DNA of 64,000 nucleotides, taken from assembly GCF_037450285.1 (NCBI RefSeq), contig NZ_JAQISN010000007.1:19692-83691 (forward strand). Reading direction: 5' to 3'. A model generated the notes under the pieces. That model made no database searches. It was not told the DNA's origin and saw only the letters and a program-made list of their open reading frames with translations. A program made the position numbers and the translations under genes. Below are positions 41,562-50,978 of the stretch, piece by piece; position 1 is the stretch's first letter; every line of letters starts with the position of its first letter. This DNA is from Erwinia sp. SLM-02 (GTDB taxonomy: Bacteria; Pseudomonadota; Gammaproteobacteria; Enterobacterales; Enterobacteriaceae).

Positions 41562-43832
41562 ATGACTATTCAGAACCATACTTTAGGATTTCCCCGCATC
41601 GGGCTGCGTCGCGAACTGAAAAAGGCACAGGAAAGCTACTGGGCTGGCAACAGTACGCAGGAAGAACTGCTGGCCACCGGCCGCGAACTGCGCGCCCGCC
41701 ACTGGCAGCAGCAGAAAGATGCCGGGGTGGATCTGCTGCCGGTGGGCGACTTCGCCTGGTACGATCACGTACTGACGACCAGCCTGTTACTGGGCAACGT
41801 CCCTGCTCGCCATCAGAATAAAGACGGCTCTGTAGATCTTGATACCCTGTTCCGGCTTGGCCGGGGCCGCGCGCCGACCGGGGAGCCCGCGGCTGCGGCG
41901 GAAATGACCAAATGGTTTAATACCAACTATCACTACATGGTGCCGGAGTTTGTAAAAGGGCAGCAGTTCAAACTGACCTGGACCCAGCTGCTGGATGAAG
42001 TGGATGAAGCGCTGGCCCTGGGGCATAAAATCAAACCCGTGCTGCTGGGCCCGGTAACTTATCTGTGGCTGGGGAAGGTGAAGGGTGAGCCGTTCGACCG
42101 CCTGACGCTACTGAACGATATTCTGCCGGTGTATCAGCAGGTTCTCGCCGAGCTGGCGAAGCGGGATATTGAGTGGGTGCAGATTGATGAGCCCGCACTG
42201 GCTCTGGAGCTGACCCCTGAATGGCTGGCGGCATTTAAACCGGCGTATGACGCGTTGCAGGGACACACCAGGCTGCTGTTAACGACCTATTTTGACAGCA
42301 TCAGCCAGAACCTGAAGACGATTACCGCGCTGCCGGTTCAGGGGCTGCACGTGGATCTGGTTCATGGAAAAGATGATATCAACGTACTGAATGACACATT
42401 ACCGGCTAACTGGCTGCTGTCAGTTGGGGTCATTAACGGGCGTAACGTCTGGCGTGCCGATCTCAGCACCTGGTTTGAGCGCCTGCAACCGCTGAGGGCT
42501 AAACGCAGGCAGCTGTGGATTGGGTCATCCTGTTCGCTCCTGCACAGCCCCATCGATTTGAGCGTGGAAACCCGTCTGGATGAAGAAGTAAAAAGCTGGT
42601 TCGCTTTTGCGCTGCAGAAATGTACTGAGCTTTCGCTGTTGAGCCGCGCCCTGAACAACAACGACGCTGCCTCACTGCAGGCCTGGAGCGCCCCCGTCCA
42701 GGCTCGCAAAACATCAACCCGTGTGCACAACGCTGCAGTGGGGCAACGCCTGGCAGCGATCGCCGCCAAAGACAGCCAGCGTCAGAATGGCTATCAGGTT
42801 CGTGCCGAAGCCCAGCGCCAACGTTTTCAGCTGCCGGTATGGCCAACCACCACCATTGGTTCTTTCCCGCAGACTACCGAAATCCGCAGTCTGCGTCTGG
42901 ACTTCAAGCAGGGACGCCTGGACGGTTCCCGTTATCGTACCGGCATCGCCGAACACATTAAGCAGGCAATCGTGGAACAGGAGCGTCTGGGCCTTGATGT
43001 ACTGGTCCATGGTGAAGCCGAACGTAACGACATGGTGGAATACTTTGGCGAAAACCTCGACGGTTTTATCTTCACGCAAAACGGCTGGGTGCAGAGCTAC
43101 GGCTCACGCTGTGTGAAGCCGCCGATCGTTATTGGTGACGTCAGCCGTCCGCAGGCGATCACGGTGGAGTGGGCGAAGTATGCCCAGTCGCTGACCGACA
43201 AGCCGGTAAAAGGCATGCTCACCGGCCCGGTAACTATCCTCTGCTGGTCATTCCCGCGTGAAGATGTCTCACGTGAAACCATTGCTAAGCAGATTGCACT
43301 GGCGCTGCGTGATGAAGTGGCGGATCTGGAAAAAGCGGGTATCGGTATTATTCAGATTGATGAGCCGGCCCTGCGTGAAGGTCTGCCGCTGCATAAGTCA
43401 GACTGGGCTGCCTATCTGGAATGGGCGGTGGATGCGTTTCGCCTGAATGCTGCCGTGGCGCGGGATGACACGCAGATCCACACTCATATGTGCTACTGCG
43501 AGTTCAATGACATTATGGATTCTATTGCGGCACTGGATGCGGATGTCATCACTATCGAAACCTCACGTTCCGATATGGAGCTGCTGGAGTCCTTTGAAGA
43601 GTTCGAATACCCCAATGAGATCGGCCCGGGCGTTTACGACATCCACTCGCCGAACGTACCGAGCGTTGAGTGGATGGAAGCTCTGCTGCTGAAAGCCGCG
43701 CAGCGTATTCCCTCCGAACGTCTGTGGGTCAATCCGGACTGCGGCCTGAAAACCCGCGGCTGGAGTGAAACCCGGCAGGCGCTGGAAAACATGGTAAAAG
43801 CGGCGCAGAACCTGCGTAAGGCAAAAGCGTAA
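41562..43832 (+). CDS. metE: Cobalamin-independent methionine synthase
   Basis: MetE transfers a methyl group from 5-methyltetrahydropteroyl-triglutamate to homocysteine. The 756 residues (E. coli 753) form two barrel domains; the C-terminal catalytic one holds the zinc ligands in HTHMCYCEFND and in NPDCGLKTRG and the TIGSFPQTTEIR block. AGGA lies 11 bases before the ATG. Expression should follow MetR and MetJ as indicated by the upstream sites. Confidence 0.97.
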   Translation: MTIQNHTLGFPRIGLRRELKKAQESYWAGNSTQEELLATGRELRARHWQQQKDAGVDLLPVGDFAWYDHVLTTSLLLGNVPARHQNKDGSVDLDTLFRLGRGRAPTGEPAAAAEMTKWFNTNYHYMVPEFVKGQQFKLTWTQLLDEVDEALALGHKIKPVLLGPVTYLWLGKVKGEPFDRLTLLNDILPVYQQVLAELAKRDIEWVQIDEPALALELTPEWLAAFKPAYDALQGHTRLLLTTYFDSISQNLKTITALPVQGLHVDLVHGKDDINVLNDTLPANWLLSVGVINGRNVWRADLSTWFERLQPLRAKRRQLWIGSSCSLLHSPIDLSVETRLDEEVKSWFAFALQKCTELSLLSRALNNNDAASLQAWSAPVQARKTSTRVHNAAVGQRLAAIAAKDSQRQNGYQVRAEAQRQRFQLPVWPTTTIGSFPQTTEIRSLRLDFKQGRLDGSRYRTGIAEHIKQAIVEQERLGLDVLVHGEAERNDMVEYFGENLDGFIFTQNGWVQSYGSRCVKPPIVIGDVSRPQAITVEWAKYAQSLTDKPVKGMLTGPVTILCWSFPREDVSRETIAKQIALALRDEVADLEKAGIGIIQIDEPALREGLPLHKSDWAAYLEWAVDAFRLNAAVARDDTQIHTHMCYCEFNDIMDSIAALDADVITIETSRSDMELLESFEEFEYPNEIGPGVYDIHSPNVPSVEWMEALLLKAAQRIPSERLWVNPDCGLKTRGWSETRQALENMVKAAQNLRKAKA

Positions 43833-43870
43833 TTATCCGTTTGGTGTCATGGTGTTGTGTGCTGATGATT

Positions 43871-43892
43871 GGGGCGCTGCGCGCCCCGTTTT
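43871..43892 (+). terminator. Terminator of metE
   Basis: A 6-bp GC stem (43871-43876 with 43882-43887) then GTTTTC, ending two bases before the ysgA stop codon of the convergent gene. Confidence 0.7.
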
Positions 43893-43893
43893 C

Positions 43894-44730
43894 TTAGGCT
43901 TTTGCCGCCACGCCATGCTGGGCAAACCACGCCAGCATGCGCTGCCAGCCGTCGGTAGCCGACTCTGCGTGATAGCTGGGTCGATAGTCGGCGTTGAACG
44001 CGTGACCGGCATCCGGATAGACGATAATCTCGGCATGAGCATTGGCCGCACGCAGCGCCTGGCGCATCGTCTCAACCGTATCTAACGGGATCCCATCATC
44101 TTTCGCACCGTAAAGGCCTAATACCGGAGCGTTCAGATCGACCGCAATGTCCACCGGCTGTTTTTGCTGCTTCATGGTTTTTTCACCGACCAGCTTGCCA
44201 TACCATGCCACGGCGGCTTTCAGCTGAGGGTTGTGCGCGGCATAAAGCCAGGTAATGCGTCCGCCCCAGCAAAAACCGGTAATGGCCATATTGCGCATAT
44301 CGCCGTCATGACGTGAGGCCCAGTTCGCCACGTGGTCAAGATCGGCCAGAACCTGACTGTCCGGCACTTTACTTACCAGTTCCTTTAATAATGTAGGGAT
44401 ATCGTTATAGTCTGCGGCATCACCCTGGCGGAAGTAGAGCTCGGGCGCGACGGCCAGATAGCCTTCACGAGCCAGGCGGCGGCAAACATCGCGAATATGT
44501 TCATGAACGCCGAAGATCTCCTGCACCACCAGTACGACGGGTAACGGCCCTGCCACATTGCGCGGCCTGGCGTGAAACGCGGGCATATTCTCTCCCTGAG
44601 TGGGGATCGAGGTTTCACCAGAAAGAATCTCTGCATCATCGGTAATAATAGTGGTGGCCGCGACAGGCTGGACTGCAGGTGCGAAGCTGTTATTGCTCAG
44701 TTTTTGAGTCGTGTTATCTTCGGTTTTCAT
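43894..44730 (-). CDS. ysgA: Dienelactone-hydrolase family protein YsgA
   Basis: An alpha/beta hydrolase of the dienelactone hydrolase family, 278 residues from ATG 44730, which has GGAGAGG just upstream (ATG 44742 overlaps that site). The catalytic set is a cysteine in TGFCWGG, an aspartate near GLYGAKDDG and the histidine in PDAGHAFN. EIFGVHEHIRD is typical. The in vivo substrate is unknown. Same neighbours (metE, udp) as in E. coli. Confidence 0.92.
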   Translation of the reverse strand: MKTEDNTTQKLSNNSFAPAVQPVAATTIITDDAEILSGETSIPTQGENMPAFHARPRNVAGPLPVVLVVQEIFGVHEHIRDVCRRLAREGYLAVAPELYFRQGDAADYNDIPTLLKELVSKVPDSQVLADLDHVANWASRHDGDMRNMAITGFCWGGRITWLYAAHNPQLKAAVAWYGKLVGEKTMKQQKQPVDIAVDLNAPVLGLYGAKDDGIPLDTVETMRQALRAANAHAEIIVYPDAGHAFNADYRPSYHAESATDGWQRMLAWFAQHGVAAKA

Positions 44731-44878
44731 TGTCCTCTCCATGCATGAACTAAGGCGATGGGCTAACTATAGCCAGGAAACGCTGGCACCCTCGCAGGGT
44801 ACGGGCTATCTCTTTATCATCAGATAAACCCGATCTGCGGGATGGGTTGTAGCAAAAAAAGGCAACAGAACAATTATG

Positions 44879-44946
44879 TGTGATTTCGATCGCATTTTTT
44901 ATTTTGTTTGATGTAAGTTTCATTTGGATAAGCGATTTTTATCACA
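44879..44946 (+). promoter_or_regulatory. Two CRP sites flanking a CytR-like site upstream of udp
   Basis: TGTGA-TTTCGA-TCGCA (44879-44894) and AGCGA-TTTTTA-TCACA (44931-44946) have centres 52 bases apart, with GTTTCATT between, close to the CytR half-site GTTGCATT. With TACAGT (44968-44973) as -10, the nearer CRP site would centre at about -41.5. This is the CRP-CytR arrangement known at E. coli udp and deo promoters. Confidence 0.72.
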
Positions 44947-45018
44947 TAAAAGTGCGCCGCATTTGCTTACAGTAGCACTCAGTTAACTATCCCCCGTTTT
45001 TCGTGACAGGAGTTTGAA

Positions 45019-45780
45019 ATGGCACAATCTGACGTTTTCCACCTTGGCTTAACGAAAGCCGATCTTCAGGGTGCCACGCTGGCGATCGTACCCGGCGACC
45101 CTGAGCGCGTGAAAAAAATTGCGGCTCTGATGGATAACCCGATCCATCTGGCTTCACACCGCGAATTCACCACCTGGCGCGCAGAACTCTCCGGCAAGCC
45201 GGTTATCGTTTGTTCGACCGGAATTGGTGGCCCGTCCACTTCGATTGCCGTGGAAGAGCTGGCGCAGCTAGGCGTTCGCACCTTCCTGCGCGTGGGAACC
45301 ACCGGCGCGATTCAGCCCAATATCAACGTGGGCGATGTGCTGGTGACTACCGCTTCCGTGCGTCTTGACGGTGCCAGCTTGCATTTCGCTCCGCTGGAAT
45401 ACCCGGCCGTCGCTGATTTTGCCTGCACCACCGCGCTGGTTGCCGCCGCAGAAGCTGCCGGAGCCACAACGCATATCGGCGTAACGGCCTCGTCCGACAC
45501 TTTCTACCCGGGCCAGGAGCGTTACGATACCTATTCCGGGCGCGTTGTCAGCCGTTTCCAGGGATCGATGAAAGAGTGGCAGCAGATGGGCGTGCTGAAC
45601 TATGAAATGGAGTCGGCTACCCTGCTGACCATGTGTGCCAGCCAGGGGCTGCGCGCCGGCATGGTTGCCGGTGTGATCGTCAATCGGACCCAGCAGGAAA
45701 TTCCGGACGCGGAAACCATGAAGCGTACCGAAAGCGACGCGGTGAAAATCGTCGTTGAGGCCGCTCGCCGCCTTCTGTAA
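45019..45780 (+). CDS. udp: Uridine phosphorylase
   Basis: Udp splits uridine with phosphate into uracil and ribose-1-phosphate, a hexameric cytoplasmic enzyme of pyrimidine salvage. The 253 residues equal E. coli, with phosphate-binding GDPERV and RVGTTGAIQ, and EMESATL near the uracil/ribose site. GACAGGAG is a strong ribosome binding site. The CRP/CytR sites upstream fit induction by nucleosides. Confidence 0.97.
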   Translation: MAQSDVFHLGLTKADLQGATLAIVPGDPERVKKIAALMDNPIHLASHREFTTWRAELSGKPVIVCSTGIGGPSTSIAVEELAQLGVRTFLRVGTTGAIQPNINVGDVLVTTASVRLDGASLHFAPLEYPAVADFACTTALVAAAEAAGATTHIGVTASSDTFYPGQERYDTYSGRVVSRFQGSMKEWQQMGVLNYEMESATLLTMCASQGLRAGMVAGVIVNRTQQEIPDAETMKRTESDAVKIVVEAARRLL

Positions 45781-45794
45781 CCGTTAAAGAGTTG

Positions 45795-45816
45795 GGCTGC
45801 GGTCTCTGCCGCAGCC
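45795..45816 (+). terminator. Hairpin after udp, possible terminator
   Basis: An 8-bp stem (45795-45802 with 45809-45816) 14 bases after udp; no clear U run. Confidence 0.4.
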
Positions 45817-45971
45817 ATGAAATTCCTGCAACAACACTCCCGCTTTTGCGAGCCGTTATCCCGTTCGGGTTTAAATCGGCCTGCAGCATTGAACATCTCG
45901 CTTTTTATCTGGACATTCATACAGTGTGCCTCTATTTTTCCCCTTAATGCGTTGATCAAAGGGGAAGCAGG

Positions 45972-47501
45972 GTGGATGCAACAATCAGTTACGTCGCAGG
46001 CATTGGCCTGGCAGGTATGCTGGCAGGGTGGTTATTTGCCTGGTTTCTTGGCCAGCAGCGGTTTGCCAAACAGGAAACCGAGCGACGTTTGCTGATGCAG
46101 GCTGCCGAGCAGAGCCAGGCTGAACGCCAGCGCCTGCAGCAGCAGCTGGACGAACAGGCTGGGGCGCAAAGGAAAAACGAGCAGGAGCTGCGTCAGCTGC
46201 ACGGCAGCCTTGCCGCCGCGCAGGAAAAACTGCATCAGTTCGATCACTGGCGGGGTGAAGCCGAGCAGCTTACACGCGAGCTGCGCACGCAGCTTGAGGT
46301 TAACAGCGCGCAGGAAGCGGAACTGCGGGAGGTCACCATCCGCCTTGAGGAAACGCGTATGGCGGCGGAAGAAAAGCAGCGGCTGCTGGTGAACAGCGAA
46401 CAGCGGCTCAACTCGCAGTTTGAAAACCTCGCCAATCGCATCTTTGAAAATAGCGGACGCCGCGTGGATGAGCAGAATCGTCAGAGCCTGCATGGCCTGA
46501 TTACCCCACTGCGCGAACAGCTGGAAGGGTTTCGCCGTCAGGTGCAGGAAGGTTTTGGCCAGGAAGCACGCGAGCGCCATACGCTCTCCCATGAGATACG
46601 CAATCTGCAGCAGCTGAATGCCCGCATGGCACAGGAAGCCCTAAACCTGACTAAGGCGCTGAAGGGTGACAATAAAACGCAGGGTAACTGGGGGGAGGTC
46701 GTACTCAGCCGCGTGCTGGAGGCTTCCGGGCTGCGTGAAGGGCATGAATACGAAACGCAGGTCAACATCCAGCTGGAGCAGAATGGTCGCATGCAGCCGG
46801 ACGTCATTGTGCGTCTGCCCCAGGGCAAAGATGTGGTGATTGACGCCAAAATGACGCTGGTGGCCTACGAACGATACTTCAACAGTGAAGATGATCTGCA
46901 GCGTGAAGCCGCTATCAGCGAGCATATCGCGGCGATCCGCGGTCATCTTCGCTTACTTAGCCGAAAAGATTATCAACAATTGCCCGGTTTACGCTCGCTG
47001 GATTATGTGTTGATGTTTATTCCGATTGAACCCGCTTTCCTGCTGGCAATCGATCGCCAGCCGGAATTGATTAGTGAGGCGCTGAACCAGAATATCATGC
47101 TGGTCAGTCCGACCACGCTGCTGGTTGCGCTGAGGACGATTAACAATCTTTGGCGTTATGAACATCAGAGCCGCCATGCCCAGCGCATCGCCGATCGTGC
47201 CGGGCGACTGTATGACAAAATGCGGCTGTTTGTTGATGATATGTCCAGCATTGGGCAGAACCTCGATAAGGCCCAGGAAAGTTACCGCCAGGCGATGAAA
47301 AAGCTGTCAGAAGGGCGCGGCAATCTGATTGCGCAAACTGAAGGGTTCCGTCAGATGGGGGTGGAGGTGAAACGCCCGATTAACCCTCTTCTGGCCGAGC
47401 AGGCGGTTTCAGAGGGAGGCGATGAACACGCAGAGCTGGACGACAATCAGGAACCGCAGCCTGATACCGGGAAGCCCGGGATTTCCGCCACCGGCGGTTA
47501 G
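45972..47501 (+). CDS. rmuC: RmuC-type DNA recombination protein
   Basis: RmuC is a membrane-tethered protein with a PD-(D/E)XK nuclease-like core that limits recombination at inverted repeats. From GTG 45972 (GGGGA upstream) it has 509 residues, longer than E. coli's 475, mainly in the coiled coil. A membrane helix (about 6-26) is followed by a Q/E-rich coiled coil to about residue 150 and the conserved core with GNWGEVVLSRVLEASGL and QPDVIVRLPQGKDVVIDAKMTL. The C-terminal tail is acidic and variable. Confidence 0.94.
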   Translation: MDATISYVAGIGLAGMLAGWLFAWFLGQQRFAKQETERRLLMQAAEQSQAERQRLQQQLDEQAGAQRKNEQELRQLHGSLAAAQEKLHQFDHWRGEAEQLTRELRTQLEVNSAQEAELREVTIRLEETRMAAEEKQRLLVNSEQRLNSQFENLANRIFENSGRRVDEQNRQSLHGLITPLREQLEGFRRQVQEGFGQEARERHTLSHEIRNLQQLNARMAQEALNLTKALKGDNKTQGNWGEVVLSRVLEASGLREGHEYETQVNIQLEQNGRMQPDVIVRLPQGKDVVIDAKMTLVAYERYFNSEDDLQREAAISEHIAAIRGHLRLLSRKDYQQLPGLRSLDYVLMFIPIEPAFLLAIDRQPELISEALNQNIMLVSPTTLLVALRTINNLWRYEHQSRHAQRIADRAGRLYDKMRLFVDDMSSIGQNLDKAQESYRQAMKKLSEGRGNLIAQTEGFRQMGVEVKRPINPLLAEQAVSEGGDEHAELDDNQEPQPDTGKPGISATGG

Positions 47502-47593
47502 CGCCAAATCAATGAATCAGCGAGCGGCATGTGCCTGGCCTGCCTGACTCTGGTACACTTGGCAAATATTTGATTGTAGAGCAGGCAAAACAA

Positions 47594-48349
47594 ATGGCAG
47601 ATGAATCAAAGGACACTACCCACTTCGGTTACCGCACGGTTGCGAAAAGCGACAAAGCCGACATGGTTGCTGATGTTTTCCACTCCGTTGCGGCCAAATA
47701 CGATCTGATGAATGACCTGATGTCATTCGGTATTCACCGCATCTGGAAGCGTTTTACCATTGACAGCAGCGGCGTGCGCCGCGGGCAGCGCGTGCTGGAT
47801 TTAGCCGGTGGTACGGGCGATCTGACGGCGAAGTTCTCTCGTCTGGTTGGCGAAACTGGCGAAGTCGTGCTGGCGGATATCAACAGCTCAATGCTGAAGG
47901 TCGGCCGCGAAAAGCTGCGCAACAAAGGCATTATCGGTAATGTGAATTATGTTCAGGCCAACGCGGAAGCTCTGCCGTTCCCTGACAACTATTTTGACTG
48001 TATTACCATCGCTTTTGGCCTGCGTAACGTGACGGAAAAAGAGAAGGCGCTGGCTTCAATGTTTCGCGTCCTCAAGCCGGGCGGACGTCTGCTGATCCTC
48101 GAGTTTTCAAAGCCGGTGCTGGAACCCCTGAGCAAAGCTTACGATGCGTACTCCTTCCACATTCTGCCACGCATCGGTGAAATGGTGGCGAAAGATGCCG
48201 GAAGCTATCGTTATCTGGCAGAGTCCATCCGCATGCATCCGGACCAGGAAACGCTTAAGCAGATGATGATGGATGTTGGCTTTGAAAACACCACGTATCA
48301 CAATCTCACGGGCGGCATCGTTGCCTTGCACCGCGGATTTAAGTTCTGA
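47594..48349 (+). CDS. ubiE: Ubiquinone/menaquinone C-methyltransferase UbiE
   Basis: UbiE is a SAM methyltransferase of both ubiquinone and menaquinone synthesis. ATG 47594 with GCAGG upstream gives 251 residues, the E. coli length; an earlier in-frame ATG at 47531 is not supported. SAM motif LDLAGGTGDLT, NAEALPFPDN, and RVLKPGGRLLILEFSKP are visible. First gene of ubiE-ubiJ-ubiB. Confidence 0.96.
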   Translation: MADESKDTTHFGYRTVAKSDKADMVADVFHSVAAKYDLMNDLMSFGIHRIWKRFTIDSSGVRRGQRVLDLAGGTGDLTAKFSRLVGETGEVVLADINSSMLKVGREKLRNKGIIGNVNYVQANAEALPFPDNYFDCITIAFGLRNVTEKEKALASMFRVLKPGGRLLILEFSKPVLEPLSKAYDAYSFHILPRIGEMVAKDAGSYRYLAESIRMHPDQETLKQMMMDVGFENTTYHNLTGGIVALHRGFKF

Positions 48350-48361
48350 TCGGGAAAGCGA

Positions 48362-48967
48362 ATGACTTTAACGCCGTTGTTAACTGCCAGTCTGGAGACC
48401 GCGCTTAACCAGATTTTGTATCGCGATCGTGGCCTGAAAGCGGCGCGTCAACGCCTGAGTGGTAAGAGCCTGGCGATAGTGCTGGCTGAACTGAAGCAGC
48501 CAGTCACCTTTATCTTTAGCGATCGTCAGGTAGATGTCATCGGCGACTGGGCTGATAAGCCCGATTGTACGGTGAAAACGCGCCTGTCCACGCTGCCGAA
48601 GCTTCGCGATCGCCAACAGCTGACTGCGTTGATCCGCAGCGGAGAGTTGGAAGTCGAAGGCGATCTCCAACTGGTTCAGCAGTTTTCTGCACTCATGGAC
48701 CTGGCGGAGCTCGATCCGGCAGAGTACCTCGCCCCGTGGATTGGCGATATCGCCGCACAGGGGATTTCGCAGTTTGCCCGCAGTGGTTTTCAAGCCGTTC
48801 GCCGCGATGTGCAGCGAAAACAAAGCTATCTGGCGCAAACGCTAACCGAAGAGTGGCGAGTTGCCCCGGGTAGACTGGAACTGGCATGGTTTTCTGAAGA
48901 AGTTGATGCGCTGTCGGCTTCTCTTGAAGCGCTGGAAGCACGCCTTAGCAAACGGGAGGCTAAATGA
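48362..48967 (+). CDS. ubiJ: Ubiquinone biosynthesis accessory factor UbiJ
   Basis: UbiJ (YigP) is an SCP2-domain protein that binds ubiquinone intermediates in the soluble Ubi complex with UbiK. The 201 residues equal E. coli; the N-terminal SCP2 domain (about 15-115) is followed by a helical region ending in a coiled coil (LSASLEALEARLSKREAK). LPKLRDRQQLTALIRSGELEVEGD is the best conserved stretch. It overlaps ubiB by four bases. Confidence 0.94.
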   Translation: MTLTPLLTASLETALNQILYRDRGLKAARQRLSGKSLAIVLAELKQPVTFIFSDRQVDVIGDWADKPDCTVKTRLSTLPKLRDRQQLTALIRSGELEVEGDLQLVQQFSALMDLAELDPAEYLAPWIGDIAAQGISQFARSGFQAVRRDVQRKQSYLAQTLTEEWRVAPGRLELAWFSEEVDALSASLEALEARLSKREAK

Positions 48968-50601
48968 GTTTCGGAGAATTACGCCGCCTGTATCTGATTA
49001 TTCGCGTGTTCCTCACCTATGGTTTGGATGAACTGATCCCCCAGATACGCATTACCCTGCCGCTACGGTTATGGCGAAAATGCCTGTTTTGGATCCCGAA
49101 TCGTCACAAGAATTTGCCGCTGGGTGAACGTCTTCGTCTGGCGCTGGAGCAGCTTGGTCCGGTATGGATTAAGTTCGGACAGATGATGTCCACCCGGCGC
49201 GATCTGTTCCCCCGGCAGATTGCCGATCAGCTGGCGATGCTGCAGGATCGCGTTGCACCCTTTGACGGCGCTAAAGCGCTGAAACTGATCGAGCAATCGT
49301 TAGGTGCGCCAATTTCGAGTCAGTTTGATGATTTTGATATTACGCCACTGGCCTCCGCGTCTATTGCTCAGGTGCATACGGCAACGCTGAAAGAGAATGG
49401 GAAAGCCATTGTCATTAAGGTGATTCGGCCCGATATCCTGCCGGTGATTAAAGCGGATATGAAGCTGATTAACCGCATGGCGCGCTGGGTTCCCCGTCTG
49501 TTGCCCGATGGTCGCCGTTTACGTCCGCAGGAAGTGGTGGCTGACTATGAAAAAACGCTGCTTGATGAGTTAAATTTGCTGCGTGAAGCGGCCAACGCCA
49601 TCCAGCTGCGCCGCAACTTTGATGGCAGCAATATGCTGTATATCCCTGAGATTTATTCGGATTACTGCAGTGAAACGATGCTGGTCATGGAGCGTATTTA
49701 CGGCATTCCGATTTCAGATGTTGAATCGCTTGAGCAGCACGGCGTCAACATGAAGCTGCTGGCCGAACGTGGCGTTCAGGTGTTCTTTACCCAGGTATTC
49801 CGCGACAGCTTTTTCCATGCGGACATGCATCCGGGCAACATTTTTGTCAGCTATGAGCATCCTGAGGATCCCCAGTATATCGGCATCGACTGCGGTATCG
49901 TGGGGTCGCTTAACAAGGAAGATAAGCGTTATCTGGCGGAAAACTTTATCGCCTTCTTCAACCGTGACTACCGAAAAGTTGCAGAACTGCACGTGGATTC
50001 GGGCTGGGTTCCGCCTGATACCAATGTTGAAGATTTCGAGTTTGCTATCCGCACGGTCTGTGAGCCTATTTTTGAGAAACCTCTTGCGGAAATCTCATTT
50101 GGCCATGTGCTGATGAATCTGTTTAATACCGCACGCCGTTTCAATATGGAAGTGCAGCCTCAGCTGGTATTACTGCAGAAAACGCTGCTGTATGTTGAAG
50201 GCGTTGGCAGGCAGCTTTATCCACAGCTGGATCTGTGGAAAACGGCGAAACCGTTCCTGGAAGACTGGATTAAAGATCAAATCGGCATCCCTGCGATTGT
50301 GCGCGCGTTGAAAGAAAAAGCGCCATTCTGGGCAGAAAAACTGCCGGAGCTGCCGGAGCTGTTTTACGATAGTCTTCGCCAGCATAAGCATTTGCAGCAC
50401 AGCGTCGACCGTCTGGTCAGTGAACTCAAGGATGAGAAGGCGAAACAGCATCAGTCGCGCTATTTGTTTGGCGTTGGTGCCACTCTGCTGCTGAGTGGTA
50501 CTGCTATTCTGCTCTTCAGGCCTGACTGGGACCTGCTTTCAGCCGGATTGGTTGCGGGCGGCATCGTCGCCTGGCTTCTTGGCTGGCGCAGAACAAAATG
50601 A
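48964..50601 (+). CDS. ubiB: Ubiquinone biosynthesis kinase-like ATPase UbiB
   Basis: UbiB is an ABC1/ADCK atypical kinase-like ATPase needed for ubiquinone synthesis at the inner membrane. The 545 residues (E. coli 546) carry the KxGQ-type motif KFGQMMSTR, ASASIAQVHTA in place of a glycine loop, FFHADMHPGNIFV (catalytic loop) and GIDCGIVG. Two C-terminal membrane helices (about 500-540) anchor it. Start overlaps ubiJ (ATGA). Confidence 0.95.
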   Translation: MSFGELRRLYLIIRVFLTYGLDELIPQIRITLPLRLWRKCLFWIPNRHKNLPLGERLRLALEQLGPVWIKFGQMMSTRRDLFPRQIADQLAMLQDRVAPFDGAKALKLIEQSLGAPISSQFDDFDITPLASASIAQVHTATLKENGKAIVIKVIRPDILPVIKADMKLINRMARWVPRLLPDGRRLRPQEVVADYEKTLLDELNLLREAANAIQLRRNFDGSNMLYIPEIYSDYCSETMLVMERIYGIPISDVESLEQHGVNMKLLAERGVQVFFTQVFRDSFFHADMHPGNIFVSYEHPEDPQYIGIDCGIVGSLNKEDKRYLAENFIAFFNRDYRKVAELHVDSGWVPPDTNVEDFEFAIRTVCEPIFEKPLAEISFGHVLMNLFNTARRFNMEVQPQLVLLQKTLLYVEGVGRQLYPQLDLWKTAKPFLEDWIKDQIGIPAIVRALKEKAPFWAEKLPELPELFYDSLRQHKHLQHSVDRLVSELKDEKAKQHQSRYLFGVGATLLLSGTAILLFRPDWDLLSAGLVAGGIVAWLLGWRRTK

Positions 50602-50723
50602 TTGTCATGAATGGTAAATAGGCAGTTTATTGCGTCGGGGCGTAAGTTTGCGCATCGTCAGCAGGAGATAAGCTGTTATATACTGCATGACCGGTTTCAA
50701 TTATTGATATTTCAGAGGTAACC

Positions 50724-50975
50724 ATGGGCATTACTCTTCCACATTTATTGATCATCGCCGTGCTGGTGGTCCTGCTGTTCGGTACGAAAAAGCTGCGTTC
50801 ACTGGGTTCCGATCTCGGTTCATCCATTAAAGGCTTTAAAAAAGCCATGAGTGATGAAGACGATAAAGCGAAATCCACAACGCATACTGAAGACGCTGAC
50901 TTTAGCGCCAAACTGGCTAATCAGCAGCAGCATAGCGATGTGAAGAAAGAAGACGTTAAAAACGACAAGGTATAA
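50724..50975 (+). CDS. tatA: Twin-arginine translocase subunit TatA
   Basis: TatA forms the size-variable part of the Tat pore. The 83 residues (E. coli 89) show the short membrane helix at about 5-21, the hinge FGTKKLRSLGSDLG, an amphipathic helix and a charged, disordered tail. The strong AGAGGTAACC ribosome binding site precedes ATG 50724. tatB follows after three bases. Confidence 0.95.
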   Translation: MGITLPHLLIIAVLVVLLFGTKKLRSLGSDLGSSIKGFKKAMSDEDDKAKSTTHTEDADFSAKLANQQQHSDVKKEDVKNDKV

Positions 50976-50978
50976 ACC

